Positions 46,601-54,002 of a DNA stretch of 64,000 nucleotides are shown here, one piece after another (the first letter of the stretch is position 1; every line of letters begins with the position of its first letter). Origin of the DNA: UBA1847 sp942492205 (lineage in GTDB: Bacteria > Pseudomonadota > Gammaproteobacteria > Steroidobacterales > Woeseiaceae); contig CALODT010000004.1 in the NCBI GenBank assembly GCA_942492205.1, positions 62,001 through 126,000 of the forward strand. Direction: 5' to 3'. Below the pieces are notes generated by a model that had not been told where the DNA came from, did not search any database, and saw only the letters and a list, made by a program, of their open reading frames with translations. The translations under genes were made by a program, and so were the position numbers.

Positions 46601-46742
46601 CCTGGCCTTCTCCACGGTCGTGTCACTGCTCGTTGTCCCTGCACTGTACGTCTACTTCGACAGCCTCGCCGCGTGGGGCAGAAAAGTCATGCGCACGGCA
46701 CGCCGTGCGCATGACAGCATTCAGACTTCGTCGGCGTCCTAG
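43665..46742 (+). CDS. RND family inner-membrane efflux permease 2
   Basis: About 1025 residues, homologous to but distinct from the preceding permease. Proton-relay helix region SMMGLMLAVGMLVDNAVVIT and FMAMIGIMILIGVVVNNGIV are intact, and the porter domain opens FPDIEFPGIFIQVPYPGSTP. GTG 43665 overlaps the previous stop (GTGA), so both permeases are translated together, suggesting a heteromeric pump as in MdtBC or MuxBC. Substrates are unknown. The 3' end overlaps the convergent GlyGly-CTERM gene by 4 bp, so no separate terminator is visible. Confidence 0.94.
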   Translation: MRHTEVALRRPVTTVVVFVAMALVGLIASRLLPLEKFPDIEFPGIFIQVPYPGSTPEEIERLITRPVEEALATLSGVEQMFSSSSEGQSQIFLQFGWDQSMGAKGIEARAKVDGIRHLLPDDVRRIFVFTGSLGDQPVLQLRISSERDLSDSYDLLDRLLKRRLERIEGVSRVDLHGVDAREVRILLKPDMLAAHGVDIAALRDLLVRSNFAVSAGKITAGDQRFSVRPSGEFSSVEEIRELVVNPSGLRLRDIADVELRTPERNYGRHLDRDYAIGVAINKTTGSNLVDVTDRVIAEVEKIGELPQMQGINIFSLDNQGDSVRESLSDLLKAGALGGLLAVLVLYLFLRQVTTTLIVTASVPFSLMITLGALYFAGLTLNILSMMGLMLAVGMLVDNAVVITESIFRHRSEKPGEPFTATIAGVREVGLAVIAGTATTIIVFAPIIFGAQTDITIFLTHVAVTIIVALIASLVIAQTLVPMLAARVAVPPQPKKGAWMSRLTDRYVAGLQWILGHRWWSALGIALVCVIGVLPMALDLVKFDMFPQDVGRRLFMPYHVEGQHPLERVEETVNTIEEYLYSRQEEFNIRSVYSYYDQGRAESTLLLTDEDDATLSTKEIIERIEKDLPAIAIGKPSFKFDRQGGGEGFTVQVSGDSTEVLNELSVDIVRALSTVEGLKNVQSDAEAGDREVRISIDRTRAAAVGLTASDIAQSVSIAMRGENLREFRGESGEIAVRIAFRDDAKQSVEQLADLPLYTPDGRRITLGSVASFHISNSPDTIRRTDRQTAVILSADLEDEVSPDDVRARVNSLMEQIDLPPGYGWKEGRGFERQDETADMMATNIVLGVACIFLVMAALFESMLLPFSIILGSIVFSIFGVFLFFAATGTTFSFMAMIGIMILIGVVVNNGIVLVDHINNLRQEGMARDKAIVIAGRDRLRPILMTVATTIVGLAPLAMGTTQVGGDGPPYYPMARAIIGGLAFSTVVSLLVVPALYVYFDSLAAWGRKVMRTARRAHDSIQTSSAS

Positions 46743-47497
46743 CGCCGGCGGCCGAGGGCGCTTGCACCCAGAAGGGCGACAACAAGGAACCAGCCAACGG
46801 ATCCGCCGCCGCCCTGGTTGACGACGATCTGCGTAGTGCCTACCGGCGCATCCCGACCGATGTCTTCAAGCGGCAGAAGCGCGAGCTCCGACGTATCCTC
46901 AGGACCAAGCGTCGCGACGAGGGTGTCGTCATACGCATCATAGAGTTCGATCAGGATATCGTAGTTGCCGGTCGGATAGCCCTGTACAAGATCCGTTTCC
47001 ACGACGTATTCGTCGCCGGCGGCCGCACCGTAGATGGTAAACGTGTCGGTTTCCGCATACTCGTTCCAGGGCCCGTACTCATAGCTCAGATACAGGACCG
47101 CATAGACGTCCGCGACGTCGTAATAGGTATCGGCGTCGAACAGGAGATCGATGCCGGTGAAATAGCCATCGTTGTCCTGGTCAAGAAACAGGTCAACATC
47201 GGCCGAATAGATCCAGAAGTCGGTGTTCGGCGTCGCATGATCGCTCCCCGAGGCTTTTTGTTGCCCACTTGAGCGACCTGGCTTGTCGCGGTTGCCCGCG
47301 ATCGACAATGCGTCATGTTCGTTCGTGCTCGGTTCAGCGTCTGCGGCTGCACCGCCGGCACTGACGAGTCCCTGCGACGTCACGGATTGGCGTACTGCCG
47401 AATCTGTGTCCGTAGCGGCATTGGCCCCAACCGCCAGCGAGAGCGCCACGAGGGAAAGTCCTACCCGGTGCCAACTTTTCCATTGAAGATTGTTCAT
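46739..47497 (-). CDS. choice-of-anchor H protein with GlyGly-CTERM sorting signal
   Basis: 252 residues. Signal peptide (about 1-27, VGANA-A), a low-complexity linker (about 30-85), a beta-rich domain with FWIYSADVDLFLDQDNDGYF as in the choice-of-anchor H family, and a C-terminal GGGGSVGWFLVVALLGASAL followed by GRRR. This last segment is the GlyGly-CTERM tripartite signal processed by rhombosortase, usually on its way through type II secretion to the cell surface. The acidic DQDND repeat could bind calcium. No rhombosortase gene is in the window. Confidence 0.88.
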   Translation of the reverse strand: MNNLQWKSWHRVGLSLVALSLAVGANAATDTDSAVRQSVTSQGLVSAGGAAADAEPSTNEHDALSIAGNRDKPGRSSGQQKASGSDHATPNTDFWIYSADVDLFLDQDNDGYFTGIDLLFDADTYYDVADVYAVLYLSYEYGPWNEYAETDTFTIYGAAAGDEYVVETDLVQGYPTGNYDILIELYDAYDDTLVATLGPEDTSELALLPLEDIGRDAPVGTTQIVVNQGGGGSVGWFLVVALLGASALGRRR

Positions 47498-47631
47498 AGC
47501 CTTGTCCTTTGATTGCCTACGGTGCCATTACACAGCGTTGACACTGAATCTATGCTGAACCTGTAGGCGTCTGCGCAAAGCCGTGCGATTATGTTCAGCC
47601 CAGGTTCAAGTAGCGGCTTCACCGTTAAGCC

Positions 47632-48537
47632 ATGATTCACAAAACTCAAAACGATAGCGTACGTAGCGCTATCGGCTGGCTCATGCTCGGCATCGCCGGC
47701 GGCCTGATGCTGGACCTGTTCGCAAAGGAACTGCTGCGCACCTACTCGCTGCAACAGTTCGTTTTCCTGCGCAGCCTGATCGCTGTTCTTCTCTTGTTGC
47801 TTATCGCGCCGCGCTTTGGCGGCATCGGTGCGCTGGCGACCAGCCACAAGGCCTGGCACTTCCTGAGGACATTGCTCTCGATCGGCGCGATGTTTGGCTT
47901 CTTCTACGGGCTGGCGAAGATGCCGCTGGTCAACGCGTTTACGCTCGGCTACACGGCGCCGCTGATGGTGACCGGACTGTCGGCCGTGTTTCTTGACGAG
48001 CCGGTCGGGTGGCGACGCTGGAGCGCCGTGCTGCTTGGCTTCATCGGCGTGCTGGTCATGCTGCGTCCAGGTAGCGGCGAAATGTCCTTCGCGGCTATTG
48101 CCGTGCTGTTCGCGGCGTTTTGCTACGCGTCCCAGGCGATCCTGGCTCGAAGACTTGCCGCAACGGAGTCGACACTCGCTCTTTCCTTTTATGTCGTTAT
48201 CGGCCCGATGTTGCTGGCAGCGATACTGCTGGATGACAAGAGCTGGCTGGGACCGGACCTGACCGGCTGGACCTTGCTCATCGGCGCCGGCGTGAGCTCG
48301 GTGCTTGCGTGGATCGGGTTGGTAAACGGCTATCGCGCAGCCTCGCCCGCACTGCTCGCGCCCCTCGAGTACACCGCGCTGGTAGGCGGTGCTATCGCAG
48401 GCTATGTATTCTGGGGAGAAGTGCCGGACACCTGGGTCGTTGTCGGCGCGGCAATCATTGTCGCGTCCGGCCTGTTTGTCGTCTATCGCAACAAGGAGGC
48501 GAGTGATGTCGCCCCGGGGCAAAAAAAAGCGGGCTGA
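47632..48537 (+). CDS. EamA/DMT-family transporter
   Basis: 301 residues with ten predicted inner-membrane helices in two EamA repeats (about 14-148 and 162-290). The first repeat has LQQFVFLRSLIAVLLL and MPLVNAFTLGYTAPLMVTGL, and the second has LLAPLEYTALVGGAIAGYVF. Drug/metabolite transporters of this class export amino acids or small metabolites; the substrate is not deducible. The last codons form part of an intrinsic terminator. Confidence 0.9.
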   Translation: MIHKTQNDSVRSAIGWLMLGIAGGLMLDLFAKELLRTYSLQQFVFLRSLIAVLLLLLIAPRFGGIGALATSHKAWHFLRTLLSIGAMFGFFYGLAKMPLVNAFTLGYTAPLMVTGLSAVFLDEPVGWRRWSAVLLGFIGVLVMLRPGSGEMSFAAIAVLFAAFCYASQAILARRLAATESTLALSFYVVIGPMLLAAILLDDKSWLGPDLTGWTLLIGAGVSSVLAWIGLVNGYRAASPALLAPLEYTALVGGAIAGYVFWGEVPDTWVVVGAAIIVASGLFVVYRNKEASDVAPGQKKAG

Positions 48538-48550
48538 TACCCGCTTTTTT
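48523..48550. terminator. bidirectional intrinsic terminator
   Basis: AAAAAAGCGGG, loop CTGATA, CCCGCTTTTTT. It ends the EamA gene (its stop lies in the loop) and, read on the minus strand, can also end the convergent TerB transcript. Confidence 0.9.
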
Positions 48551-48576
48551 CCTGCAATCGAACAGTACCCGGAAAT

Positions 48577-49023
48577 TCAGTCCACGTCTCCGGCGACGAG
48601 CCCGGCGACCATCGACGGCTTGACGTGCAGGGCCTCCGCCACATTGTCGAAGAAATCGATCTCGAGAACACTCACTGACTTATCGCTGCGGAACACATCG
48701 GCCAGCGCCTGTATGGTTTCAGCGCGGTGCGCATCGGACATTTTCTTGTATACGCTATTCAGGTACTTGACCAGGGTCGCTTCGGCATAAAGATCCGCGC
48801 GGGCTGCGACACGAATATCGGCAACACTGAATTCCTCGCCAGTATGTTGCTTCAGTATCTCTCGGATGCGATCGACTTCAACCGCCTGGATATTGATGTC
48901 TGCGTCGGCAGCGCGCGCCAGCGTCATACACAACACTTCCTTGAACAGGTCGTTTTCCTGCTCGGCACTGATGTCGGAGCCGCCGAAAATTTTCAATACG
49001 TTCTTGAGATCTGCGATCGCCAT
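48577..49023 (-). CDS. TerB-family (tellurite resistance TerB-like) protein
   Basis: 148 residues, all-alpha. The TerB fold is suggested by KEVLCMTLARAADADINIQAVEVDRIREI and by a second related half with AETIQALADVFRSDKSVSVLEIDF. TerB-like domains bind metal at acidic positions and serve in membrane-stress or phage-defence modules, but no other ter genes are here. Solitary copies are common in gammaproteobacteria and are of unknown function. Confidence 0.83.
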   Translation of the reverse strand: MAIADLKNVLKIFGGSDISAEQENDLFKEVLCMTLARAADADINIQAVEVDRIREILKQHTGEEFSVADIRVAARADLYAEATLVKYLNSVYKKMSDAHRAETIQALADVFRSDKSVSVLEIDFFDNVAEALHVKPSMVAGLVAGDVD

Positions 49024-49192
49024 TTATTCTCTCGCTGTCGTTTTGTTATGTGGCTGCGGTTTGGATTTCGCAGGCAAGCACTGAAGTATACACACCAGTA
49101 ATCGTCAGGTTCATTACCTTATCGAACCTGGCCGCCAATAATAACCTAGAAAATACGGCGATTTGAAGGCGTTTTTTCTTCTAACTTTTTTC

Positions 49193-49221
49193 TTGGAATT
49201 TATTGACTTACAGGACATACT
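49193..49221 (+). promoter_or_regulatory. likely σ70 promoter of the small RNA gene
   Basis: TTGGAA (49193-49198), 17-base spacer, CATACT (49216-49221). Expected transcription start near 49228, next to a 10-base palindrome GCCCGCGGGC (49222-49231). The preceding stretch 49024-49192 is AT-rich and holds a CAGGTTC-N11-GAACCTG dyad (49106-49130) but no gene that I can support. Confidence 0.5.
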
Positions 49222-49227
49222 GCCCGC

Positions 49228-49364
49228 GGGCTAACAAATGAAAAGGAGGTGATCCATGTCTAGTGAGATAACGAAGGTATCTGGGAACCCGACAGGTTTT
49301 GAGCGGACATTGGAGCATCGCTGCAGCGCTCGCTGACCCTCCTTTTCAGATACGAAATCTCACG
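49228..49364 (+). ncRNA. unassigned structured RNA with switch-like ribosome binding site
   Basis: Two long pairings are visible. A hairpin joins GTGAGAT (49263-49269) plus GTATCTG (49277-49283) with CAGATAC (49347-49353) plus ATCTCAC (49357-49363): 14 bp around a small internal loop. A second pairing, GAAAAGGAGG (49240-49249) with CCTCCTTTTC (49338-49347), is a perfect 10 bp that hides the ribosome binding site; because it crosses the first it forms a pseudoknot or an alternative fold. I know no Rfam family that matches. Confidence 0.6.
49256..49336 (+). CDS. 26-codon ORF with consensus-perfect ribosome binding site
   Basis: MSSEITKVSGNPTGFERTLE, then HRCSAR and a TGA stop. The 13 bases AAGGAGGTGATCC (49243-49255) directly before its ATG are the exact complement of the 16S rRNA 3' end, the strongest site in the window. 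A four-codon ORF (MKRR, with tandem AGG codons, 49238-49252) overlaps that site. The peptide is short, polar and unlike a membrane toxin; it could be a leader peptide whose translation senses something. Whether it is translated is not shown. Confidence 0.45.
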   Translation: MSSEITKVSGNPTGFERTLEHRCSAR

Positions 49365-49396
49365 GAAAGCCGCAGAAATGCGGCTTTCTTTGTTTT
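49365..49396 (+). terminator. intrinsic terminator of the small RNA gene
   Basis: GAAAGCCGC and GCGGCTTTC form a perfect 9-bp stem with loop AGAAAT, followed by TTTGTTTT. It ends the transcript that starts near 49228; the next gene downstream lies on the other strand. Confidence 0.9.
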
Positions 49397-49428
49397 AGTT
49401 GAGCTCGTTACGCCGCTGCAGCGCCGGC

Positions 49429-50700
49429 TCAGGCGCCCAACAACGACCGCAGTTCGACCAGCAGACGATCGATCTCCTCGAGACTGTTGTAGTGCACCGG
49501 ACCTACGCGGACCGCTCCACCCGTCTCATAGATATCCAGGGCCTTCGCGACTTCAACCGCGTAGTTGTGGCCGCTCCAGACAAAGATATTCTTGCGTGCC
49601 AGCGACTCGGCAATCGTCGCCGAGCCGATCCGGCTGTGTGTAAATGCAACGGTGGGCACGCGTCGGTGCATCGCATCAGGGTCCGTGATTCCCTGCACCT
49701 TCACACCGTCAAGTTCGCGGAGTCCGCCGACCAGGTGCTGTGCCAGGCCCTTCTCGTAATCGAACAGGAAGTCCATTGCCGCGTGCGTCGCCTGCCGGCG
49801 TCCGCTGAATGTCGGCCAGCGCTGCGCATAGTCCTGAGCCATGGTCTCGCCGATCCACGCGAAATGGTCGACCGCCGCCGCGATACCGGCAAAGTCCTCG
49901 TGGCTTAGCGTGCCGGTCTCAAAACAACCCGGTATCTCCGCTGGCGCCGGACGCACCTTGTACGGCTCCAGCCGCTCGAGTATCTCTCTCCTGCCCCACA
50001 GAATGCCGTGGTGCGGACCAAAAAACTTGTACGCCGAACACACCAGGAAGTCGCAACCGATGCGCTGTACATCCGTCGCGACATGCGGCACCGACTGCAC
50101 GGCATCGATGTAAGTCATCACGCCGGCATCGCGCGCCTTGGCAGAGATCGAGGCGATATCGTTGATCGTACCGGTCAGGTTGCTGGCTCCGCCGACACAG
50201 AGCAGGCGGGTCTTCTCAGTCAGCAATCCGTCCAGGACATCCGGGTCAAACTCGAAGGTCTCCGTATCGAAGGGCATCCACTTGATTGTCAGATCGCGGT
50301 CACGCGCCAGCATGACCCAGGGCCACACATTGGCATCGTGATCCATTTGCGAGAGGATTATTTCATCGCCGGCGCTGAACAAGTGACCGAGCGAACGCGA
50401 TACGTGAAACGTAAGCGTGGTCATGTTGTGGCCAAAAATGAGTTCCTCGGGGGAAGGCGCATTCAGGAAATCGGCCATCGCAACGCGGGCATGATCCACA
50501 ACCGCGCCCGCCTCTTCTGATGACGCGAAGTAGCCACCGAGATTGGCATTGGTCTGCAGCAGGCAGTCCGACATGGCATCGGCCACGCTTTGCGGTACCT
50601 GCGTGCCGGCCGGATTGTCGAAGTAGATTCGCGGCACGCCATCGTCGACGATGGAAAGCGCAGGAAATCTGGACCTCACGGATTCGAGATCGAATTGCAT
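49429..50700 (-). CDS. cysteine desulfurase-like aminotransferase class V protein (TIGR01976 group)
   Basis: 423 residues, fold type I. The PLP lysine is in FLVCSAYKFFGPHHG, the aspartate in VMTYIDAVQSVPH, and FDNPAGTQVPQSV opens the domain. The VC1184-type group resembles SufS but its desulfurase activity is unproven, and I see no catalytic cysteine loop of the SufS kind. The C-terminal RVGPVHYNSLEEIDRLL is typical. ATG 50700 follows AGGAA at good spacing. No Suf or Isc gene is adjacent. Confidence 0.85.
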   Translation of the reverse strand: MQFDLESVRSRFPALSIVDDGVPRIYFDNPAGTQVPQSVADAMSDCLLQTNANLGGYFASSEEAGAVVDHARVAMADFLNAPSPEELIFGHNMTTLTFHVSRSLGHLFSAGDEIILSQMDHDANVWPWVMLARDRDLTIKWMPFDTETFEFDPDVLDGLLTEKTRLLCVGGASNLTGTINDIASISAKARDAGVMTYIDAVQSVPHVATDVQRIGCDFLVCSAYKFFGPHHGILWGRREILERLEPYKVRPAPAEIPGCFETGTLSHEDFAGIAAAVDHFAWIGETMAQDYAQRWPTFSGRRQATHAAMDFLFDYEKGLAQHLVGGLRELDGVKVQGITDPDAMHRRVPTVAFTHSRIGSATIAESLARKNIFVWSGHNYAVEVAKALDIYETGGAVRVGPVHYNSLEEIDRLLVELRSLLGA

Positions 50701-50770
50701 AGGAAATTCCTGGTTGAATGTTCCGCGGCCGCGCCGATACGAATTCGGTCGAAAGACTCGGCGCGATGAA

Positions 50771-50977
50771 TTATTCCTGCGGTTTTCCGCCCCACTTTTC
50801 GCGGTGCGCATCTTCGGCTCGCTGCCGAACCTTTGCGTGTCTGCGAGTCAACAACAGCGAATTGGGATCGCAGACTTCGGCCTTGATGATGCCGAGATCA
50901 TATGCCGCATCGAAAAGGCTGGGATACCAGCGTTCCCAGTTTGGCAAAAGATGTTCGACCTGGTCGCGAAGAGTCAT
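50771..50977 (-). CDS. small hypothetical protein
   Basis: 68 residues, MTLRDQVEHLLPNWERWYPS onward, ending REKWGGKPQE. Aromatic-rich first half, charged second half, no membrane segment or family that I recognise. The ribosome binding site is weak. It fills a gap otherwise empty of genes and is on the same strand as its neighbours. The 108 bases between it and the anti-sigma gene show nothing clear. Confidence 0.45.
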   Translation of the reverse strand: MTLRDQVEHLLPNWERWYPSLFDAAYDLGIIKAEVCDPNSLLLTRRHAKVRQRAEDAHREKWGGKPQE

Positions 50978-51085
50978 CGTCCGAATGTAACCGAGCCATG
51001 CAGTGATGACAATCCTATCCTGGCAGAACCTTGGATCAGTTCTCAGAGCTTGTGCGAGGCCGCGAGAAAGGCAGACAGAGCGACG

Positions 51086-51436
51086 TCAGTCTTCCAACGC
51101 GCGGATACCCAGCAAGCAGACCCCGAGTACCATCGCGCCGAGAATGATGGTTGGCAGCTGCGGCAGCATCGACGATATCGCGTCGATCATTTGCGATGGA
51201 ACCATCTTTGACAGCACCGGCGACAGGTTGGCTGCAATAGCGACAAGATCGGCAAGCGGTTTTATCGCAAATACACCGCCAATCAGCGCCGCAACCGGCA
51301 CCGTGAGGCGCCGTATCCACAGTCTGCGGCGGATGCGCCTGACCAGGGCTTTGCTGAACCCTGCATCCGCGATAGGTGCCGAGTCGAACAGCGACTCCAG
51401 CAAGCGGTCATCCTCGTCTTTGATTCTCTCAGCCAT
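51086..51436 (-). CDS. probable membrane anti-sigma factor of the ECF operon
   Basis: 116 residues. A charged N-terminal region (AERIKDEDDRLLESLFDSAP) is followed by two membrane helices (about 43-62 and 90-112) with an RRRLWIRRL segment before the first. It overlaps the ECF sigma factor gene by 8 bp, the usual position and size for a cognate membrane anti-sigma factor, though it has no ZAS or zinc motif. I do not recognise a named family. Confidence 0.65.
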   Translation of the reverse strand: MAERIKDEDDRLLESLFDSAPIADAGFSKALVRRIRRRLWIRRLTVPVAALIGGVFAIKPLADLVAIAANLSPVLSKMVPSQMIDAISSMLPQLPTIILGAMVLGVCLLGIRALED

Positions 51437-51980
51437 GTTGATGATCTTTGATATCAAAACTCGTCCTGATCTTCTCTTTACCACGAAATATTATCGATTT
51501 CACCGTACCAACCGGCATTGATGTAGCCTCGCCAATCTCCCGGTGCGAGAGTCCGCACGCATACGACATGATCATGATGGCCCGCTCTTCTTCGTCCAGT
51601 ACCGCGAGCAACTTGTCCAGGTCCGTGACCTCTTCAGATTGCAGCGTATAGGTCTGCGAATCCACCTCCATCTTGTGCCCTACCTGTTGCATGATCTCCG
51701 CATAACGCTTCGACTTTCGTTTCGACTGCAGGAATGTCGTATAGGCGATCTTCAGCAGCCAGCCAATAAACGAACCGCGGCCGCTGTAGGTATGGATCTT
51801 GTCCCAGGCGTGCATGAAACAGTCCTGCGACAAATCATCCGCCGCCGAAATATCACCGGCCAGCTTGCGCAGGAAATTTCGAACCTGCGACTGGTGGCGA
51901 CGGACCAGCTCGCCGAAAGCGGCGGTGTCCTGAGAGGACACCACTCTCGCAACGAGCTGATGATCTTCGCCATTGGTCAC
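51429..51980 (-). CDS. ECF-type RNA polymerase sigma factor
   Basis: 183 residues. Region 2 (about 17-85) carries DDLSQDCFMHAWDKI and YSGRGSFIGWLLKIAYTTFL; region 4 (about 125-175) carries LSHREIGEATSMPVGTVKSI. Regions 1.1 and 3 are lacking, so it is an extracytoplasmic-function sigma factor in the cytosol, held by a membrane anti-sigma. It is second of three overlapping or adjacent genes with the DUF6249-type gene and the anti-sigma candidate. Confidence 0.93.
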   Translation of the reverse strand: MTNGEDHQLVARVVSSQDTAAFGELVRRHQSQVRNFLRKLAGDISAADDLSQDCFMHAWDKIHTYSGRGSFIGWLLKIAYTTFLQSKRKSKRYAEIMQQVGHKMEVDSQTYTLQSEEVTDLDKLLAVLDEEERAIMIMSYACGLSHREIGEATSMPVGTVKSIIFRGKEKIRTSFDIKDHQHG

Positions 51981-51995
51981 GGTCTTTGTATCCGG

Positions 51996-52361
51996 CTAGT
52001 TGCCGCGACTCGAAAACCGGTGCAGGATCATGTACGCCAAACCGATTGCGACCGGAAACGCTGCGCCAGCCAGGATGCCGCGAAACGCTTCACCGCTATC
52101 GTCCGGTACTGCGAAGCCCATCAGCACCAGGCCAAATGCGATTGCCAGCCAGATGACGCCTAAGCGGAAATCCTTGTCCTTCGCCGGCTTGGGGTGCCCC
52201 AGCCGGTCGATCACTTCCGGCGTCAGTTCCTGGCCCTTGTCCAGCGCAGCCCTGAATGTGTCCTGCATGTCGCGACGCGCACGATAGCGAAACCAGAACA
52301 GTGCAACGAATACGACCGTCAGCCCGATGAACATTACAATCGGAATCATCTCTTCAACCAC
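51996..52361 (-). CDS. DUF6249-like membrane protein
   Basis: 121 residues with an N-terminal helix (IPIVMFIGLTVVFVALFWFR), a soluble stretch resembling DUF6249 (QELTPEVIDRLGHPKPAKDK, then DFRLG), and two further helices. GTG 52361 is preferred because AAGGAG lies seven bases upstream. It opens the ECF operon; this family is common next to RpoE-type sigma/anti-sigma genes, so it may take part in sensing. The divergent DUF1800 gene starts 241 bp away; that interval is AT-rich and unassigned. Confidence 0.75.
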   Translation of the reverse strand: MVEEMIPIVMFIGLTVVFVALFWFRYRARRDMQDTFRAALDKGQELTPEVIDRLGHPKPAKDKDFRLGVIWLAIAFGLVLMGFAVPDDSGEAFRGILAGAAFPVAIGLAYMILHRFSSRGN

Positions 52362-52602
52362 GGTACTACTCCTTTTCAATTAGCAAGAGGTGCTCTTACC
52401 CGGTAGATGCCTCCTGCACAGCATTTGGATGCAATATTTTAAGCTATTGTTTTTATTAATATTATGGTGCTCTCGCGGTCCACACGACAGTCAATTGCAG
52501 ATACCATGGTGTCATACGAAGCAACCGCTACGTCAACCAAGTTCTGACGGACACGTTGTTACTGGCTGCAGGCCAGTGTCGTAGCAAGCATAAGGATTCA
52601 GC

Positions 52603-54000
52603 ATGACAACAAGGGATGCAGCCATCGCCAGCAACCGCTTCGGCCTCGGCGCGCGGCCGGGCGATATTGCCCGTGTCGCCGCGAACCCGCGGGCCTGGTT
52701 GCTGGACCAGGTAGCAGGCCCGTCCCGACTGCCAGCGCTGATTCGCGATCTGCCGCGCTCCGACGCGGTGCTGATCGAGGTTCAAAAGGTTCGACGCGAG
52801 CAGCGCAAAATGCGCCGCAGCAAGGATCCCGACGTCGACATCGTCAAGGTCTACGGCAAGCTGGTGCGGCGCCACTACGTGGAACAGGCGGCAACACGTT
52901 ACCGGGTCGCGGCAGATTCGGACACGCCGTTCCATGAGCGCCTCGTCCACTTCTGGTCGAATCACTTCGCGCTGTCGGCCGAGAAACAGCCGATGCCGGC
53001 TATTGCGGGCCTGTTCGAGAACGAGGCGATCCGCCCCAATGTGACTGGGAAATTCGTCGACCTGTTGCTTGCCGCCGAGCAACACCCGGCGATGATCCTG
53101 TACCTCGACAACCAGCGTTCCATCGGCCCGAACTCGACGCTCGGCAAGCGCGCCAATCGCAGGCGCAGCGAGCAGGAGTTCGGCCTGAATGAAAACCTGG
53201 CGCGCGAGATTCTCGAGCTGCACACGCTCGGCGTGAACGGCGGTTACGACCAGGACGACGTAGTCAGCTTCGCAAAGGTGATTACCGGCTGGTCGATCGG
53301 CGGCGCCAACGACAAAGGTCGATTCGCGGATGGCGATCCCGGCAGGTTCGAGTTCCGGGAGAATATTCACGAGCCGGGGCCGCACACGATACTCGGCAAG
53401 CAGTACCGCGCCTCCGGCCTGGACCAGGGAGAAGCCGTACTTCACGACCTCGCGCTGCATCCCTCGACCGCGCGTTTTCTCGCGACCAAGCTGGCCCGGC
53501 ACTTTGTTGCCGATGAACCGCCGGCAGCGCTGATTGATCGTCTGGCAGCGACCTACCTGGACAGCGGCGGCGATCTGCCGGCCGTCTACGAATCGCTAAT
53601 AATGGCTGCTGAACCCTGGGCCAACACGCACGGCAAATACAAGACACCGCACGATTTCGTGATTTCTGCGCTGCGCGCCTTCAACCACACACCGGAAAAC
53701 CCGCGCTTCATCATCGGTGCGCTCGACCTGATGGGGCAAACGCCGTTCAGGCCCGGCTCTCCCGAGGGGTGGCCCGATACGTCGCTGCAGTGGGGCGGTG
53801 CCGATGGCCTGTATAAGCGCATCGAATGGTCGAACACGGTTGCTCGTGTGGTGGGCTCGCGCGTCAATCCTGTCGAGCTCGGCGACGCCGTGCTCGGCCC
53901 GGCGTTCGACCCGGAAACCCGCAAAGCCATCGGGCGCGCGGAGAGTTTCTCGCAGGGGGTAACCCTGTTACTGGCATCCCCGGATTTTCAAAGGAGATGA
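52603..54000 (+). CDS. DUF1800 family protein
   Basis: 465 residues beginning ASNRFGLGARPGD. Family signatures: ERLVHFWSNHFALS, the central NENLAREILELHTLGVNGGY, and FRPGSPEGWPDTSLQWGG. No signal peptide is obvious. DUF1800 genes almost always sit next to a DUF1501 gene, as here, and the pair is thought to act outside the cytosol in polysaccharide or phosphonate-related processes in planctomycetes and others; its role is unresolved. Confidence 0.9.
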   Translation: MTTRDAAIASNRFGLGARPGDIARVAANPRAWLLDQVAGPSRLPALIRDLPRSDAVLIEVQKVRREQRKMRRSKDPDVDIVKVYGKLVRRHYVEQAATRYRVAADSDTPFHERLVHFWSNHFALSAEKQPMPAIAGLFENEAIRPNVTGKFVDLLLAAEQHPAMILYLDNQRSIGPNSTLGKRANRRRSEQEFGLNENLAREILELHTLGVNGGYDQDDVVSFAKVITGWSIGGANDKGRFADGDPGRFEFRENIHEPGPHTILGKQYRASGLDQGEAVLHDLALHPSTARFLATKLARHFVADEPPAALIDRLAATYLDSGGDLPAVYESLIMAAEPWANTHGKYKTPHDFVISALRAFNHTPENPRFIIGALDLMGQTPFRPGSPEGWPDTSLQWGGADGLYKRIEWSNTVARVVGSRVNPVELGDAVLGPAFDPETRKAIGRAESFSQGVTLLLASPDFQRR

Positions 54001-54002
54001 GC

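Noticed and set aside
47556..47608. TGAACCTG ... CAGGTTCA inverted repeat, similar to CAGGTTC-N11-GAACCTG at 49106-49130
   Set aside because: Arms are 37 bases apart in one case and 11 in the other, with opposite orientation; two short chance-like matches do not support a shared operator.
49238..49252. Four-codon MKRR ORF as a separate gene
   Set aside because: Too short to support; it may be a chance consequence of the AAAAGGAGGTGA ribosome site, and is mentioned only as context.
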